Source: Luteimonas deserti (GTDB lineage: Bacteria; Pseudomonadota; Gammaproteobacteria; Xanthomonadales; Xanthomonadaceae). From it: a DNA stretch of 64,000 nt. The translations under genes were made by a program, and so were the position numbers. The notes beneath the pieces were generated by a model, which made no database searches, had not been told where the DNA came from, and worked only from the letters and a program-made list of their open reading frames with translations. Positions 25,131-33,986 of the stretch are shown here, in pieces; the first letter of the stretch is position 1, and each line of letters opens with the position of its first letter. The stretch spans positions 186,001 through 250,000 of the forward strand of contig NZ_JACCJZ010000010.1 of assembly GCF_013425765.1 (NCBI RefSeq), given 5' to 3'.

Positions 25131-25736
25131 ATGCATACCCTGATCGTCACGGCGCATCCGAGCCCGGAGTCCTATACGCATGCTGTGGTCACCAGGCTTG
25201 TCGCCGGACTCGAGAGCGTTTCGGAAGCTACGTATGAAGTTCTGAACCTCGCGTCGAGCGGATTCGACCCTCGATTCGCTGGCCCTGACCACGATCTGCT
25301 CCATGAGCGTGGGTCAGCGCCAGCGGATGTGCTGGAGGAGCAACGACGCGTTGACCGGGCCGATGTTCTTGTACTGGTGTTCCCGGTCTACTGGTGGTCG
25401 ATGCCAGCGGTGATGAAGGGCTGGATTGACCGGGTGTTCGTTCAAGGCTGGGCCTTCATTGATGACCCAGGCAAGGGAACGAAGCGGCTACTCAAGCGCT
25501 TGAAGGGACAAGTCGTCGCGATCGGGGGTGCAGATCGGGCCACCTACGAGCGACGAGGCTATCTCGATGTTCTGAACGCACAGATCATCCAAGGCATCTT
25601 CCGCTACTGCGGTATGCAGACCATCGGCTCGGAACTACTGCACCCGATCGGCCGTCCGGAAGCGGAATCGGGGCTACAACGGGCCTTCGAAATCGGCCAA
25701 CGCGTTGCGTACGGGCGACCGGAACCATCGATCTGA
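25131..25736 (+). CDS. NAD(P)H:quinone oxidoreductase, flavodoxin-like
   Basis: 201 residues from ATG 25131. It starts MHTLIVTAHPSPESYTHAVV, the FMN/FAD-binding strand-loop of the NQO1/MdaB/KefF family. It continues with DVLVLVFPVYWWSMPAVMKGWIDRVFVQGWAF, the classical signature of that family (residues ~80-112). It should reduce quinones or similar compounds by two electrons using NAD(P)H. It is the last gene of the TetR-controlled cassette. With epoxide hydrolase and a reductase-like protein nearby, a detoxification role is a reasonable inference. Confidence 0.88.
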   Translation: MHTLIVTAHPSPESYTHAVVTRLVAGLESVSEATYEVLNLASSGFDPRFAGPDHDLLHERGSAPADVLEEQRRVDRADVLVLVFPVYWWSMPAVMKGWIDRVFVQGWAFIDDPGKGTKRLLKRLKGQVVAIGGADRATYERRGYLDVLNAQIIQGIFRYCGMQTIGSELLHPIGRPEAESGLQRAFEIGQRVAYGRPEPSI

Positions 25737-26104
25737 CACAACGAAAAAACGAGCGCACGTCACTGAGGATGAGGCTTCCCCGAGAAGATCCAGAAGCGTC
25801 GAGCGCAGGGGTTCAAGCGGCCTGCCGCGCGCTTTTCATCTGGGGCGCATCCAAGCGCTGCTACCGGAGGTGCCCCGAGGTGTTCTATTCCTATTGGACC
25901 TTGACGCTGGGAAGATCGGAATCTTGGCGGCATCGATCGACCTTAAAGGTGTTCCTCGATAGCGGACCAGGCGGTGTAACTGCGCGACCAGGATGCGTGG
26001 CTCGGTCGAGCTACGTCCGCTTCTGGCCGATAGCGGCCATACGGCGATATGATTCACTGCGTTTAGCTGAGCTGTCACGCCAAGGCTTCTGCACGCCCGC
26101 CGAT
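25737..26104. other. Intergenic stretch with palindrome copy 6
   Basis: Open frames here do not look like protein. The stretch ends between the convergent oxidoreductase and GIY-YIG genes and contains the palindrome at 26015. Confidence 0.6.
26015..26038. repeat. Dispersed palindrome, copy 6
   Basis: GTCCGCTTC-TGGCCG-ATAGCGGCC: left arm perfect, right arm with three changes. Confidence 0.6.
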
Positions 26105-26512
26105 CTACACGCCACCACCGGAGTTAGTCGGTAGGCTAGAGCGCTTACCACTTTCAATGACAGAGTGCTTATTGTGGTGTTCGAGGTTTCGGGCTGTGGA
26201 TATCTCACAGGTGTTGGACCAGAATCCCCCACGAACGCGCGTCCACCCATGATGGCGCATAAGAAAAATGGTGAGTCTATTCTCGATCCTTTCGGCGACT
26301 TTCCAGTCCCGAGTCTTAACTGTCTTCGCGCAAATCACTTTCACCGGCGGGTGAAGCCGGGTCCATGCAGAGCCTTTGTTGGTAAAGTGCTGGTAGATTC
26401 GCTCGCGGAACTTACAGGACTGGCCGACGTAATAACAGCCATCCTGAAGCTCAAGTACATACACTGTTATCGGCGATTCTCTGAGTGTCGAAAGCTTAGT
26501 GCTCATGAGCAT
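26105..26512 (-). CDS. GIY-YIG nuclease-family protein
   Basis: 135 residues. The N-terminal part has VYVLELQDGCYYVGQSCKFRERIYQHF (residues ~17-43), the GIY-YIG core with V-Y-V and Y-Y-V-G strands and the following arginine helix. A conserved W-T segment (GSAWTRLHPP) follows. This is a single-domain protein of the UvrC-N/homing-endonuclease superfamily. Small GIY-YIG proteins cut or nick DNA and also occur in mobile elements. It follows the basic protein gene by ten bases on the same strand. The catalytic glutamate is probably E76 (AERIENRLT), which I assign tentatively. Confidence 0.75.
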   Translation of the reverse strand: MLMSTKLSTLRESPITVYVLELQDGCYYVGQSCKFRERIYQHFTNKGSAWTRLHPPVKVICAKTVKTRDWKVAERIENRLTIFLMRHHGWTRVRGGFWSNTCEISTARNLEHHNKHSVIESGKRSSLPTNSGGGV

Positions 26513-26522
26513 CGGAAACGGT

Positions 26523-26981
26523 TCAAGGCATTTGATGCGGCGGTAGCGCCAAATGCTGTCTATCAGGCGGGAGTAGATCGCTCAGCAGCTTCTGCCATTC
26601 CATCTCGCTCTCCGCGCAGCGCCTCTCGATCTCCTCAAGCAACCAAGGGTAGAACTGCAGGAAGCAAGTCCTGCCCAAAGCATGCTCGTCAACCGCAGCA
26701 GTGAGAAGGAAACCGAGAGCAATGAACTCGTCATGGGAGCCAGCGATTGGATCGTCACCAACATAGACCGTCCAGAGCTCTTCGCTGTCGCCCTCCAGGC
26801 GAGCAAGAACGGCTCCATGTTCATCAACGAGTTCCGCGTTGATGTTCGGCTCGCCTTCTTGTGCAGCCATCCACTTGGCGATGGCTTCTCGGCTCGATCC
26901 AGATCGCGCTATGGCCGCATCCCTAATTTTCCGACGCTCTTTGAGCTTCGCTTTTCGCTTCGCGTCCGATTGCTTGCCCAT
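26523..26981 (-). CDS. Hypothetical protein with basic N-terminal helix
   Basis: 152 residues from ATG 26981 with GGAG five bases before it; the open frame reaches 27044. Residues 2-40 form a very basic helix (MGKQSDAKRKAKLKERRKIR) followed by an Ala-rich helix. Then comes a compact alpha/beta part (NAELVDEHGAVLARLEGDSEEL, WTVYVGDD) and an acidic C-terminal helix (LLEEIERRCAESEMEW). No known family. It is the first gene of a two-gene unit with the GIY-YIG protein. The basic helix might bind nucleic acid, which is inference only. Confidence 0.6.
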   Translation of the reverse strand: MGKQSDAKRKAKLKERRKIRDAAIARSGSSREAIAKWMAAQEGEPNINAELVDEHGAVLARLEGDSEELWTVYVGDDPIAGSHDEFIALGFLLTAAVDEHALGRTCFLQFYPWLLEEIERRCAESEMEWQKLLSDLLPPDRQHLALPPHQMP

Positions 26982-27375
26982 CGCGACTCCAGTCCGAACG
27001 TGGTCAATAACATTAACGCGTAGCTGTATTGCCGTCACTGCCATTGTGAGGTAACCAAAGTCTGCGTGCCTTGCTAACAGCTAGATGCAGACCCGAGAGC
27101 GATCAGTCCCCGGAGCCTACAAACGAACGAACTTCGACAATAGCAAGCCCTGCTGGGCCCGCATAAGGTGTAGCTCCAGCGAACAGACTTCCACAGCCCG
27201 CACTGCGATCGGGCCTGCGTTATGGCCGTCTAGCTGGCGCCGACCATGCCCGCTTTCGGCCAAATCCGAACCTTCAATCCCGAGCGGAAAATCTCTCGAA
27301 AGCGAGCGGCAGGCTTGGACTGATCGCAAGTTGAGGCCTAGGCTTCCATTGATTCCCGCCTGAAGGTAGGCAACC
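26982..27375. other. Intergenic stretch between divergent genes, with palindrome copy 7
   Basis: Divergent region between the basic protein and the HEPN protein, presumably holding both promoters. It contains a weak palindrome copy at 27248. No gene seen. Confidence 0.55.
27248..27271. repeat. Dispersed palindrome, copy 7 (degenerate)
   Basis: GCCCGCTTT-CGGCCA-AATCCGAAC keeps the centre and left arm; the right arm is decayed. Confidence 0.45.
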
Positions 27376-28755
27376 TTGAAGCGAACATGGACGAGCCAGT
27401 TCGTCTGGTACAACGAAGGACAAGGCATCCTCGAACTCGATCCTCCTCGGGGAGTGCGAGTGGCGTGGACTGCCGCTCAGAGCGTGGCAGGGCACACCTT
27501 TATCGCGGTGCGACCGCTTCCAGAGGAGCCTTTGGGCGGCGACCTCGGCATCCTCCTCGAGTTCTTCCGAAAGCCTACGATTGTTGGGATGGACATTTCG
27601 GGGCGCGCCGTTCGCGCCACTACGAACGGTCGAACGAACCCGGTCGACGCAGATGACCCTGACGAGGGCTGGATAACACTCCGCGTCCAAGAAATCGAAT
27701 GCAGTGCTCCTGCCCTCGCGATCGCATCGTTCCGGCTCGCTCTGAGCAACATCAGCCAAGAAACGCCGCCTGACGCGTTGTGGACGGTGGAGGGCATTGG
27801 GCTTACCGTCAGCCCTGCGCCGGCATACGAAGAGGTGGTATCAGCGCTCGCTACCCGAGATCGCTTCGGCCATACAGCCTACCTGTCTGTTGCTACGAAT
27901 GATCGCGTGCACGCCGTTCGTCTAGCAGAGACCACGTGTGCGCTACTCAGCGTCATCTCCGGCTGCCGCGTTTCCTGGCTTCATCTCGAGGGTCTGGACG
28001 TTTCCGGAGTCGTTACGCATATGTGGGTTTCCAATGCCATCACCGGGAAATTCCAAAACCTGCCATTGATCGACGAGGCTCGAAGGTGGGACGTCGTTGC
28101 AGAACATTGGCAGCGATTCTCGGAATTCTATTCAGCACACCGTCTTCATGCCCGTCGACTGATTGGATTGATCCTCAACGCGACGGCTGACGACGACTTC
28201 CTCGAGGTGAGGGGCGCGAAGCTTGCGACCACTATTGATGCGCTGATAACAGTGGTCGTGGGCGATTCTGTTCCGACGGGCTTTGCGACACGAAAAGAAA
28301 GAGCGGCGTTTCGCGACGCGGTACAAGTTCACGTGGAAGCGGAGGCTAAAGCGCGCCTTGTTGACGACACAAAAGGCACTACAGGCGACAAGGAGCATCG
28401 CATCGCCGAGCTGAAGCAGAAGGTAAACAACTTACTTAATCCAACCTTTCGGCAGCGGATCTCGGAGGCGCATCGTGCACTCCGGTTGGATATGGACGCC
28501 GATCAGGTCCGACGATTCGTGAGGTCACGCAATGAACTGGTCCATGAGGCCCGCTTCGTTTGTCAGTGTGATGCTCCGCCAAATGACTGGCCGTACCAGA
28601 GTCCTGCCGACGAGTACTTTGCAATGTTGCTTTTTGTCGACCGTCTGCTGCTGCGGACAATCGGGTACCGCGGACCGTTTGTTGATCGATCTGCCCGAGA
28701 CGGAGCACTGGCGCCCGCAGAACCTCCATTCGAAGTGGATCGCACGCCGACGTAG
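27376..28755 (+). CDS. HEPN-domain protein, ApeA-like defence candidate
   Basis: 459 residues, with a TTG start preceded by GAAGGTAGG. The C-terminal ~120 residues hold the RNase motif Rx4H as R385NELVH390 in VRSRNELVHEARF, typical of HEPN toxins and RNases. The N-terminal ~300 residues are beta-rich then helical, with no known enzyme motif. This layout resembles ApeA and related large HEPN proteins, single-gene abortive-infection defences that degrade RNA when phage is sensed. No antitoxin gene is adjacent. It stands in the accessory block beside a GIY-YIG gene, with palindrome copies downstream. The RNase role is inferred from the motif. Confidence 0.65.
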   Translation: MKRTWTSQFVWYNEGQGILELDPPRGVRVAWTAAQSVAGHTFIAVRPLPEEPLGGDLGILLEFFRKPTIVGMDISGRAVRATTNGRTNPVDADDPDEGWITLRVQEIECSAPALAIASFRLALSNISQETPPDALWTVEGIGLTVSPAPAYEEVVSALATRDRFGHTAYLSVATNDRVHAVRLAETTCALLSVISGCRVSWLHLEGLDVSGVVTHMWVSNAITGKFQNLPLIDEARRWDVVAEHWQRFSEFYSAHRLHARRLIGLILNATADDDFLEVRGAKLATTIDALITVVVGDSVPTGFATRKERAAFRDAVQVHVEAEAKARLVDDTKGTTGDKEHRIAELKQKVNNLLNPTFRQRISEAHRALRLDMDADQVRRFVRSRNELVHEARFVCQCDAPPNDWPYQSPADEYFAMLLFVDRLLLRTIGYRGPFVDRSARDGALAPAEPPFEVDRTPT

Positions 28756-29199
28756 GAATCCGAGAGTCCGCTTAGGGTCGAAACCGGACCATAGAAGATG
28801 CCTGCTGATGGCCGTCAGCAGACGTGACGCGTACGCAACGTAAGCAAGCTGCGCAGAATCCCTACATCAGCTATCGCCATGTTCCGATAAGTTGTTCTCT
28901 GCCATCGGCGCAGTCTACCTACGACGTCTTGGCCATCTCACCCGTACGCGGGGGACGGAGACGAGAAACTCCAAGCAAGCGCCGACGTCCAGGCCCCCTC
29001 AGTAGGCCCCTGTTTTATGGAGCACGTGTGTGCGTTAGGAACTTCAGCGTGTTCTCACTGGGATACCGTCGCGAGCCTTTGAGCCGTAGCTGCCGGTGGC
29101 AGCCAATGTCCGACCTTGTCTCGTCTTCTCGCCATTTTCAGATCTATGCGCGCACCGTTGAGACGCCTCTGACAGGCATCTCACCGAAGGAGCTCAGTG
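28756..29199. other. Gene-poor stretch after the HEPN gene
   Basis: Contains two palindrome copies at its left end and otherwise nothing I can support as a gene. Confidence 0.55.
28766..28823. repeat. Two adjacent dispersed palindromes, copies 8 and 9
   Basis: Copy 8 at 28766-28789 is GTCCGCTTA-GGGTCG-AAACCGGAC. Copy 9 at 28800-28823 is GCCTGCTGA-TGGCCG-TCAGCAGAC, whose arms co-vary (TGCTGA with TCAGCA), so the hairpin is conserved rather than the sequence. They lie just after the HEPN gene stop. Confidence 0.6.
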
Positions 29200-29331
29200 A
29201 TGGCTATCAAGCCCGGCCCCAAGCCGATTGCGAAGTCCACCGGCAAGCCCGATCAGCGCAGGCGGGATAACAAAGACACGCCCGGAAACACCCCGTCGCT
29301 CAAGCCCCACAAACACAAGAAGAGCGACTAG
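29200..29331 (+). CDS. Small basic protein, 43 residues
   Basis: ATG 29200 has a strong GAAGGAG ribosome site eight bases upstream. The product starts MAIKPGPKPIAKSTGKPDQR and ends SLKPHKHKKSD. It is hydrophilic, Pro/Lys-rich and probably disordered. A clear terminator hairpin follows at 29382, which supports a real transcription unit. Function unknown. The lack of any fold or family match keeps confidence moderate. Confidence 0.55.
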   Translation: MAIKPGPKPIAKSTGKPDQRRRDNKDTPGNTPSLKPHKHKKSD

Positions 29332-29381
29332 AACTCTCGATTCTTTTCGGGGCGTAGGCGCTCTGTTCCCGACCGTACTCC

Positions 29382-29417
29382 AAAAGCCGGTGCCGGCGAT
29401 CGGCCCGGCTTTTGTTT
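29382..29417 (+). terminator. Rho-independent terminator after the 43-residue gene
   Basis: AAAAGCCGG ... CCGGCTTTT (29382-29413) forms a GC-rich stem followed by T-rich sequence. It lies 50 bases after the small gene stop. Confidence 0.65.
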
Positions 29418-29672
29418 TGGCTCGCGAGGCTTCCCCGTAGCGGTCTTCAACAGGCTGATCCAACCGTACGACTGACCTGCAGCTCGCAGCGCCCACCGTT
29501 ACCGAAAGGAGAGATGCGGGAGTTCTCCCAACCCTGCAGAGCAAGCAGCGAATCAGCCTAACTCATTGGAAAGAAAGAAATTTTTGGAGCAGAGATCCAC
29601 AAACCCAGCAGTTATGAGGAGTAGTGCCTCATAAGTGTTTGGCAGGTCACAGCCCTGAGGGTCGCGGGGAAA

Positions 29673-29749
29673 TGGCGCGCCTGGAGGGATTCGAACCCCC
29701 GACCAATGGCTTCGGAAGCCACTACTCTATCCGGCTGAGCTACAGGCGC
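29673..29749 (-). tRNA. tRNA-Arg (CCG)
   Basis: 77 nt on the minus strand. It has a 7-bp acceptor stem (GCGCCTG/CAGGCGC), D arm, anticodon loop CTTCCGA with anticodon CCG, T arm GGGGGTTCGAATCCCTC and encoded CCA. It decodes CGG. It marks the boundary between the accessory block on its left and core genome on its right. tRNA-Arg genes are common integration sites, but I found no duplicated tRNA end in this window. Confidence 0.95.
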
Positions 29750-29910
29750 GTGGTGCAGGCCGTGCGCCACGCGGAGGTGGGCAGGCGGCCGCGGATTGTA
29801 ACGGAAATCCTGCTGGGGGTGCGACGCCACCCAGACGTCTCGTGCACCGCGGCACCGGCGGCGACGGCCTGGACCGGCGGCGGCGAATCCGGATGGACGC
29901 CCGCCACGGC

Positions 29911-31077
29911 TCAGTCCCCGCCGAACAGGTCGCGGGTGTAGACCTTCTCCCGCACGTCGAGGATCTCGGCGCCGAGCCGGTTGGCAAGGATCAGCGAAGC
30001 CTCGCGCTTGAACGCGGCGAGGTCGTTGACCACCCGCGAGTGGAAGAACGTCGGCGTCCCGAGCGTGGGCTCGTGCACGATCACCTCGACGCCTTTGGCC
30101 TTGATGCGTTTCATCACGCCCTGGATCGCCGACGCGCGGAAGTTGTCCGACCCCGTCTTCATCACCAGACGGTAGATCCCGACCACGCCCGGGGCACGGC
30201 GCAGCACGTCCTCGGCGATGAAATCCTTTCGCGTCGTGTTCGCCGCCACGATGGCCTGGATCAGGTTCTGCGGCACGGTGGCGTAGTTGGCCAGGAGCTG
30301 GCGGGTGTCCTTGGGCAGGCAATAGCCGCCGTAGCCGAACGAGGGATTGTTGTAGTGGTTGCCGATCCGCGGATCCAGGCCGACGCCTTCGATGATGGGG
30401 CGTGGATCGAGCCCGTGCGTGCAGGCGTAGGTGTCGAGCTCGTTGAAATACGCGACCCGCATCGCGAGGTAGGTATTGGCGAAGAGTTTGATCGCCTCGG
30501 CCTCGGTGGCGCCGGTCAGCACCACCGGCACGTCGCTGCGCAGCGCGCCTGCCTGCAGGACATCGGCGAACGCCGCCGCGGCGTCGCGCTCGCCGCCGAC
30601 CACGATGCGGGCGGGGTAGAGATTGTCGTGCAGCGCGCGTCCCTCGCGCAGGAACTCGGGCGAGAAGAGAATCCGCGCGGTGTCGAAGCGTGCGCACTGG
30701 GCCGCCGTGAAGCCGACCGGGACGGTCGACTTGATGACGATCGTGGCATCGGGCGCGAGGGCGCGCGCCTGGGCGAGCACCGACGTCACCGAACGCGTAT
30801 CGAAGGCGTGGGTGCTGGCGTCGTAGTCGGTCGGTGTGGCGACGACCACGCAGTCGGCGCCCGCATAGGCGTCGGCCGTCGACGTGGTCGCCGTGAGCTG
30901 GAGCTCCGGTCGCGCCAGATGGGCGTGCATCTCGGGGTCGGCGAGCGGGCACTCGCGCCGGTTGAGCATCGCGACCCGTTCGGCCGCGACGTCGAGGACG
31001 GTGACGGCGTGCCGGCCCGCCAGCAGCAGGGCATTCGAAAGTCCGACGTAGCCGGCGCCGACGATGGTGATCCGCAT
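29911..31077 (-). CDS. ugd: UDP-glucose 6-dehydrogenase
   Basis: 388 residues. It oxidises UDP-glucose to UDP-glucuronate with two NAD+, feeding surface polysaccharide and lipid A modification. The N-terminus has the NAD-binding [10 protein letters not shown] (residues 7-16). Further features are [16 protein letters not shown], and the catalytic cysteine near residue 250 in [14 protein letters not shown]. Length matches the short ~390-residue bacterial form. It is divergent from ubiA with about 125 bases between, and its own neighbours do not suggest a polysaccharide cluster here. Confidence 0.95.
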   Translation of the reverse strand: MRITIVGAGYVGLSNALLLAGRHAVTVLDVAAERVAMLNRRECPLADPEMHAHLARPELQLTATTSTADAYAGADCVVVATPTDYDASTHAFDTRSVTSVLAQARALAPDATIVIKSTVPVGFTAAQCARFDTARILFSPEFLREGRALHDNLYPARIVVGGERDAAAAFADVLQAGALRSDVPVVLTGATEAEAIKLFANTYLAMRVAYFNELDTYACTHGLDPRPIIEGVGLDPRIGNHYNNPSFGYGGYCLPKDTRQLLANYATVPQNLIQAIVAANTTRKDFIAEDVLRRAPGVVGIYRLVMKTGSDNFRASAIQGVMKRIKAKGVEVIVHEPTLGTPTFFHSRVVNDLAAFKREASLILANRLGAEILDVREKVYTRDLFGGD

Positions 31078-31201
31078 GCACGCCGACCTGGTGGAGTCCG
31101 GTCATGCTGGGATCGCTCCATGTCCGGCGTGCGGCAGTGCGCGGATACCGCGATGACACGGCCCCGGGCGCCGCATGTCAGGCTGATATCCTTCCGCGGC
31201 G

Positions 31202-32122
31202 ATGCACGACTACGAACGCTATTCGGATCCCATCGTCCCGCCCTGGCGCGCACGGCTGAGGCAGTACTGGACACTCGTCCGCGGCGATCGCCCGATCGGC
31301 TGGCTGCTGCTGCTGTGGCCGACCTGGTGGGCCCTGTGGATCGCCGCCGAAGGCGTTCCGCCGTTGTGGACGCTGGTGGTGTTCAGCGCCGGCGTCTGGC
31401 TGACCCGGTCGGCCGGCTGCGTCATCAACGATTACGCCGACCGCTGGCTCGATCCGCAGGTCGAGCGCACGCGGGACCGGCCGCTGGCCAGCGGCGCGGT
31501 GCGCGGACGCGAGGCCCTGGTGCTGTTCGCGGCGCTGATGCTGGTGGCCTTCGCGCTCGTGTTGACGATGAACACGCTGACCATCGCGATGAGCGTGGTC
31601 GGCGTGTTCCTCGCCGCCAGCTACCCCTACCTCAAGCGCTACACCTACCTGCCGCAGGTCTATCTGGGCATCTCGTTCGGCTGGGCCATCCCGATGGCGT
31701 TCGCCGCGGTGCAGGGTACGGTGCCGCCGCTGGGCTGGGTGCTGTTCGTGGCCAACATCTTCTGGGCGACGGCCTACGACACCTGGTATGCGATGGTCGA
31801 CCGCGACGACGACATCCGTGCCGGTTCGAAGTCGACCGCGATCCTGTTCGGCGATCTCGACCTCGTCGCGCAGGGCGTGCTGTACGCGCTGGCCTTCATC
31901 GCATTGGCGCTGGCCGGGCGGGAGGCGGCGCTGGGGGCGAACTACTGGCTCGGTCTTGCCGCCGCGTCGTGTCTGGTGGCCTGGCAGTTCGCCATCGCCC
32001 GCACGCGTGAGCGCGCTGCCTGCTTCCGGGCATTTCTGCACAACCATTGGGTCGGCATGGCGGTCTTCGCCGGCATCGCCGCGCACTATGCGCTGCCGCC
32101 GGCCACCCTCCTGCTGGTCTGA
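31202..32122 (+). CDS. ubiA: 4-hydroxybenzoate octaprenyltransferase
   Basis: 306 residues, integral membrane. It attaches the polyprenyl tail to 4-hydroxybenzoate in ubiquinone synthesis. Both aspartate-rich motifs are present: NDYADRWLD (residues 76-84) followed by [12 protein letters not shown], and [13 protein letters not shown] (about 192-204). These bind the Mg2+-diphosphate of the prenyl donor. About eight to nine helices are seen. Length is slightly longer than the E. coli enzyme because of the N-terminal ~15 residues. It stands alone, convergent with comF. Confidence 0.95.
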   Translation: MHDYERYSDPIVPPWRARLRQYWTLVRGDRPIGWLLLLWPTWWALWIAAEGVPPLWTLVVFSAGVWLTRSAGCVINDYADRWLDPQVERTRDRPLASGAVRGREALVLFAALMLVAFALVLTMNTLTIAMSVVGVFLAASYPYLKRYTYLPQVYLGISFGWAIPMAFAAVQGTVPPLGWVLFVANIFWATAYDTWYAMVDRDDDIRAGSKSTAILFGDLDLVAQGVLYALAFIALALAGREAALGANYWLGLAAASCLVAWQFAIARTRERAACFRAFLHNHWVGMAVFAGIAAHYALPPATLLLV

Positions 32123-32140
32123 CCGGCACGGCCGGCCCGA

Positions 32141-32872
32141 TCAGCGCACGCGTGCGCACACCCACGCGTCGACCCGGGTCACGCCCGCGCGGCGCAGCGC
32201 GGTCGCGGCCGCATGCAGCGTGGCGCCGGTGGTCATGACGTCGTCGACCAGGGCCACATGTCCTGGCGCCGGATCGCGGAGGGTCGCCTCGAACGCATTG
32301 CGGACATTGCGCCGCCGGGCGTCGGCATCCAGCTCCGACTGGGCGGCCGTCGCACGGCGGCGGCGCAGCAGCCCGTCGTGGACCGGCACGCCGAGGCCCC
32401 GGCCGAGCGGCCGCGCCAGTTCCAGGGCCTGGTCGTACCCGCGACGGCGCAGCCTGCCGGGATGCAGCGGCACCGGTACCAGCAGCTGCGGCCGTTCCGC
32501 GCTCCTGAACGCATCGGCCATGCAACAGGCGAGCAGGGCGCCGGCGGCCAGATCGTGGTGGAACTTGAAGCGCGGCAGCAGCCGGTCGACCGGAAATCCG
32601 TAGAGGAAGGCCGCGTGCACCGCGTGCAGCGTCGGTGGCCGGCGCAGGCAATCGCCGCATACCGTATCCACGCCTGCGGCCAGGGGGATCGCGCAATGGC
32701 GGCACGCGGGTGGTGACCACGGCAACGCGGCCAGGCACGCGGGACACAGATCGTGGCCGTCCGCGGCCGGCTCGCGGCAAACGAGGCAGCGGCAGACGAG
32801 CAGCCGCCGCAGATGACGGCGCCAGCCGGCGTCAACCGCGGGCCGGGACGTCAGGTTGACAGGGTGGGGCAT
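32141..32872 (-). CDS. ComF-family amidophosphoribosyltransferase-like protein
   Basis: 243 residues from ATG 32872, with GGAAAGC upstream; an open frame runs to 32953 but overlaps bioB. The N-terminal zinc-finger-like part has CRCLVCREP, DLCPACL, ACRHCAIPL and CGDCLRRP. The C-terminal phosphoribosyltransferase part has VPVPLHPGRLRRRGYDQA and VALVDDVMTTGATLHAA, the PRPP-binding loop. ComF proteins help late steps of DNA uptake. The gene is divergent from bioB by 49 bases, the same arrangement as near bio genes in several gammaproteobacteria. Confidence 0.92.
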   Translation of the reverse strand: MPHPVNLTSRPAVDAGWRRHLRRLLVCRCLVCREPAADGHDLCPACLAALPWSPPACRHCAIPLAAGVDTVCGDCLRRPPTLHAVHAAFLYGFPVDRLLPRFKFHHDLAAGALLACCMADAFRSAERPQLLVPVPLHPGRLRRRGYDQALELARPLGRGLGVPVHDGLLRRRRATAAQSELDADARRRNVRNAFEATLRDPAPGHVALVDDVMTTGATLHAAATALRRAGVTRVDAWVCARVR

Positions 32873-32921
32873 GCTTTCCAGACTGCCGCTCTTGCTCCGC
32901 GCCATCCGTCGGTGAATCGCC

Positions 32922-33986
32922 ATGTCCGCTGTCAGCCCCACCCGCGAGCCCACCGTCCTGCGCCACGACTGGTCGCGCGGCGAGATCGAAGCGCTGTTCG
33001 CGCTGCCGCTGACCGACCTGCTGTTCCGCGCGGCCGCCGTGCACCGTCAGCATTTCGATCCGGCCGAGGTGCAGATCAGCACCCTGCTGTCGGTGAAGAC
33101 CGGCGGCTGCCCGGAGGATTGCAGCTACTGCCCGCAGGCGCAGCGCTATCACACCGGTGTCGAGGCGACGAAGCTGATGGAGACCGAGGCGGTGCTGGAG
33201 AAGGCCCGCCAGGCCAAGGCCGCGGGTGCGTCGCGCTTCTGCATGGGCGCGGCCTGGCGCTCGCCGAAGGACCGCGACATTCCGAAGGTCGCGGCGATGA
33301 TCCGCGAGGTCAAGGCGCTGGGCATGGAGACCTGCGCGACGCTCGGCATGCTCAGCGGCCCGCAGGCGCGCGCGCTCAAGGACGCGGGCCTGGACTACTA
33401 CAACCACAACATCGACACCGATCCCGAGTACTACGACGCGATCATCCACACGCGCGAGATCCAGGACCGCTTCGACACGCTCGAACACGTGCGCGATGCC
33501 GGCCTGAAGACCTGCTGCGGCGGCATCGTGGGCATGGGCGAGACCGGGCGCCAGCGCGCCGGTCTGCTGCGCACGCTGGCGAACCTGCCGGTGCATCCCG
33601 ATTCGGTGCCGATCAACCGGCTGGTGCAGGTGGAAGGCACGCCGCTGCACGGCACCGAGGCGATCGATCCCTTCGATTTCGTGCGTACGATCGCCGTCGC
33701 CCGCATCCTGATGCCGCGGTCGATGGTGCGCCTGTCGGCCGGCCGGCAGGACATGAGCGACGAGCTGCAGGCGATGTGCTTTCTCGCCGGCGCCAACTCC
33801 ATCTTCTACGGCGAGCAGCTGCTGACCACCGGCAATCCGGACACCGAACGCGACATGGCGCTGTTCCAGCGGCTCGGTCTGCGCCCCATGCAGGTGCACG
33901 TGGATGCCGAGCACCACGACCGGCCCGGCACGGTGCATGCGGACATCGTCGAGCTGCCGCAGCATCCACGGAGCTGCGCAGCGTGA
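32922..33986 (+). CDS. bioB: Biotin synthase
   Basis: 354 residues. This is a radical-SAM enzyme that inserts sulfur into dethiobiotin. The SAM [4Fe-4S] motif is C63-x3-C67-x2-C70 ([12 protein letters not shown]). Further signatures are [25 protein letters not shown] and the [2Fe-2S] arginine region VRLSAGR. The length is normal. It opens a compact biotin operon: bioB, a small membrane gene, bioF, a DMT transporter, bioH, bioC. Its stop overlaps the next ATG. Confidence 0.97.
   Translation: MSAVSPTREPTVLRHDWSRGEIEALFALPLTDLLFRAAAVHRQHFDPAEVQISTLLSVKTGGCPEDCSYCPQAQRYHTGVEATKLMETEAVLEKARQAKAAGASRFCMGAAWRSPKDRDIPKVAAMIREVKALGMETCATLGMLSGPQARALKDAGLDYYNHNIDTDPEYYDAIIHTREIQDRFDTLEHVRDAGLKTCCGGIVGMGETGRQRAGLLRTLANLPVHPDSVPINRLVQVEGTPLHGTEAIDPFDFVRTIAVARILMPRSMVRLSAGRQDMSDELQAMCFLAGANSIFYGEQLLTTGNPDTERDMALFQRLGLRPMQVHVDAEHHDRPGTVHADIVELPQHPRSCAA

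Noticed and set aside
25769-26134. Open frame of 121 codons after the oxidoreductase gene
   Set aside because: It overlaps the palindrome and has no family resemblance or ribosome site.
1768-28823. Idea that the palindromes are integron attC sites
   Set aside because: They lack the RYYYAAC/GTTRRRY core and paired internal boxes, and no integron integrase is present.
28824-29270. Plus-strand frame of 148 codons after the HEPN gene
   Set aside because: Residue composition is not protein-like, no ribosome site, and a better supported small gene lies in another frame at its end.
29612-31159. Long open frame on the minus strand over ugd, rich in Arg/Pro
   Set aside because: It is a shifted-frame shadow of ugd plus tRNA-Arg; the true ugd frame has all family motifs.
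29842-32010. Very long plus-strand frame across ugd and ubiA
   Set aside because: It is the antisense of ugd and an out-of-frame shadow of ubiA; composition follows GC bias, not a protein family.
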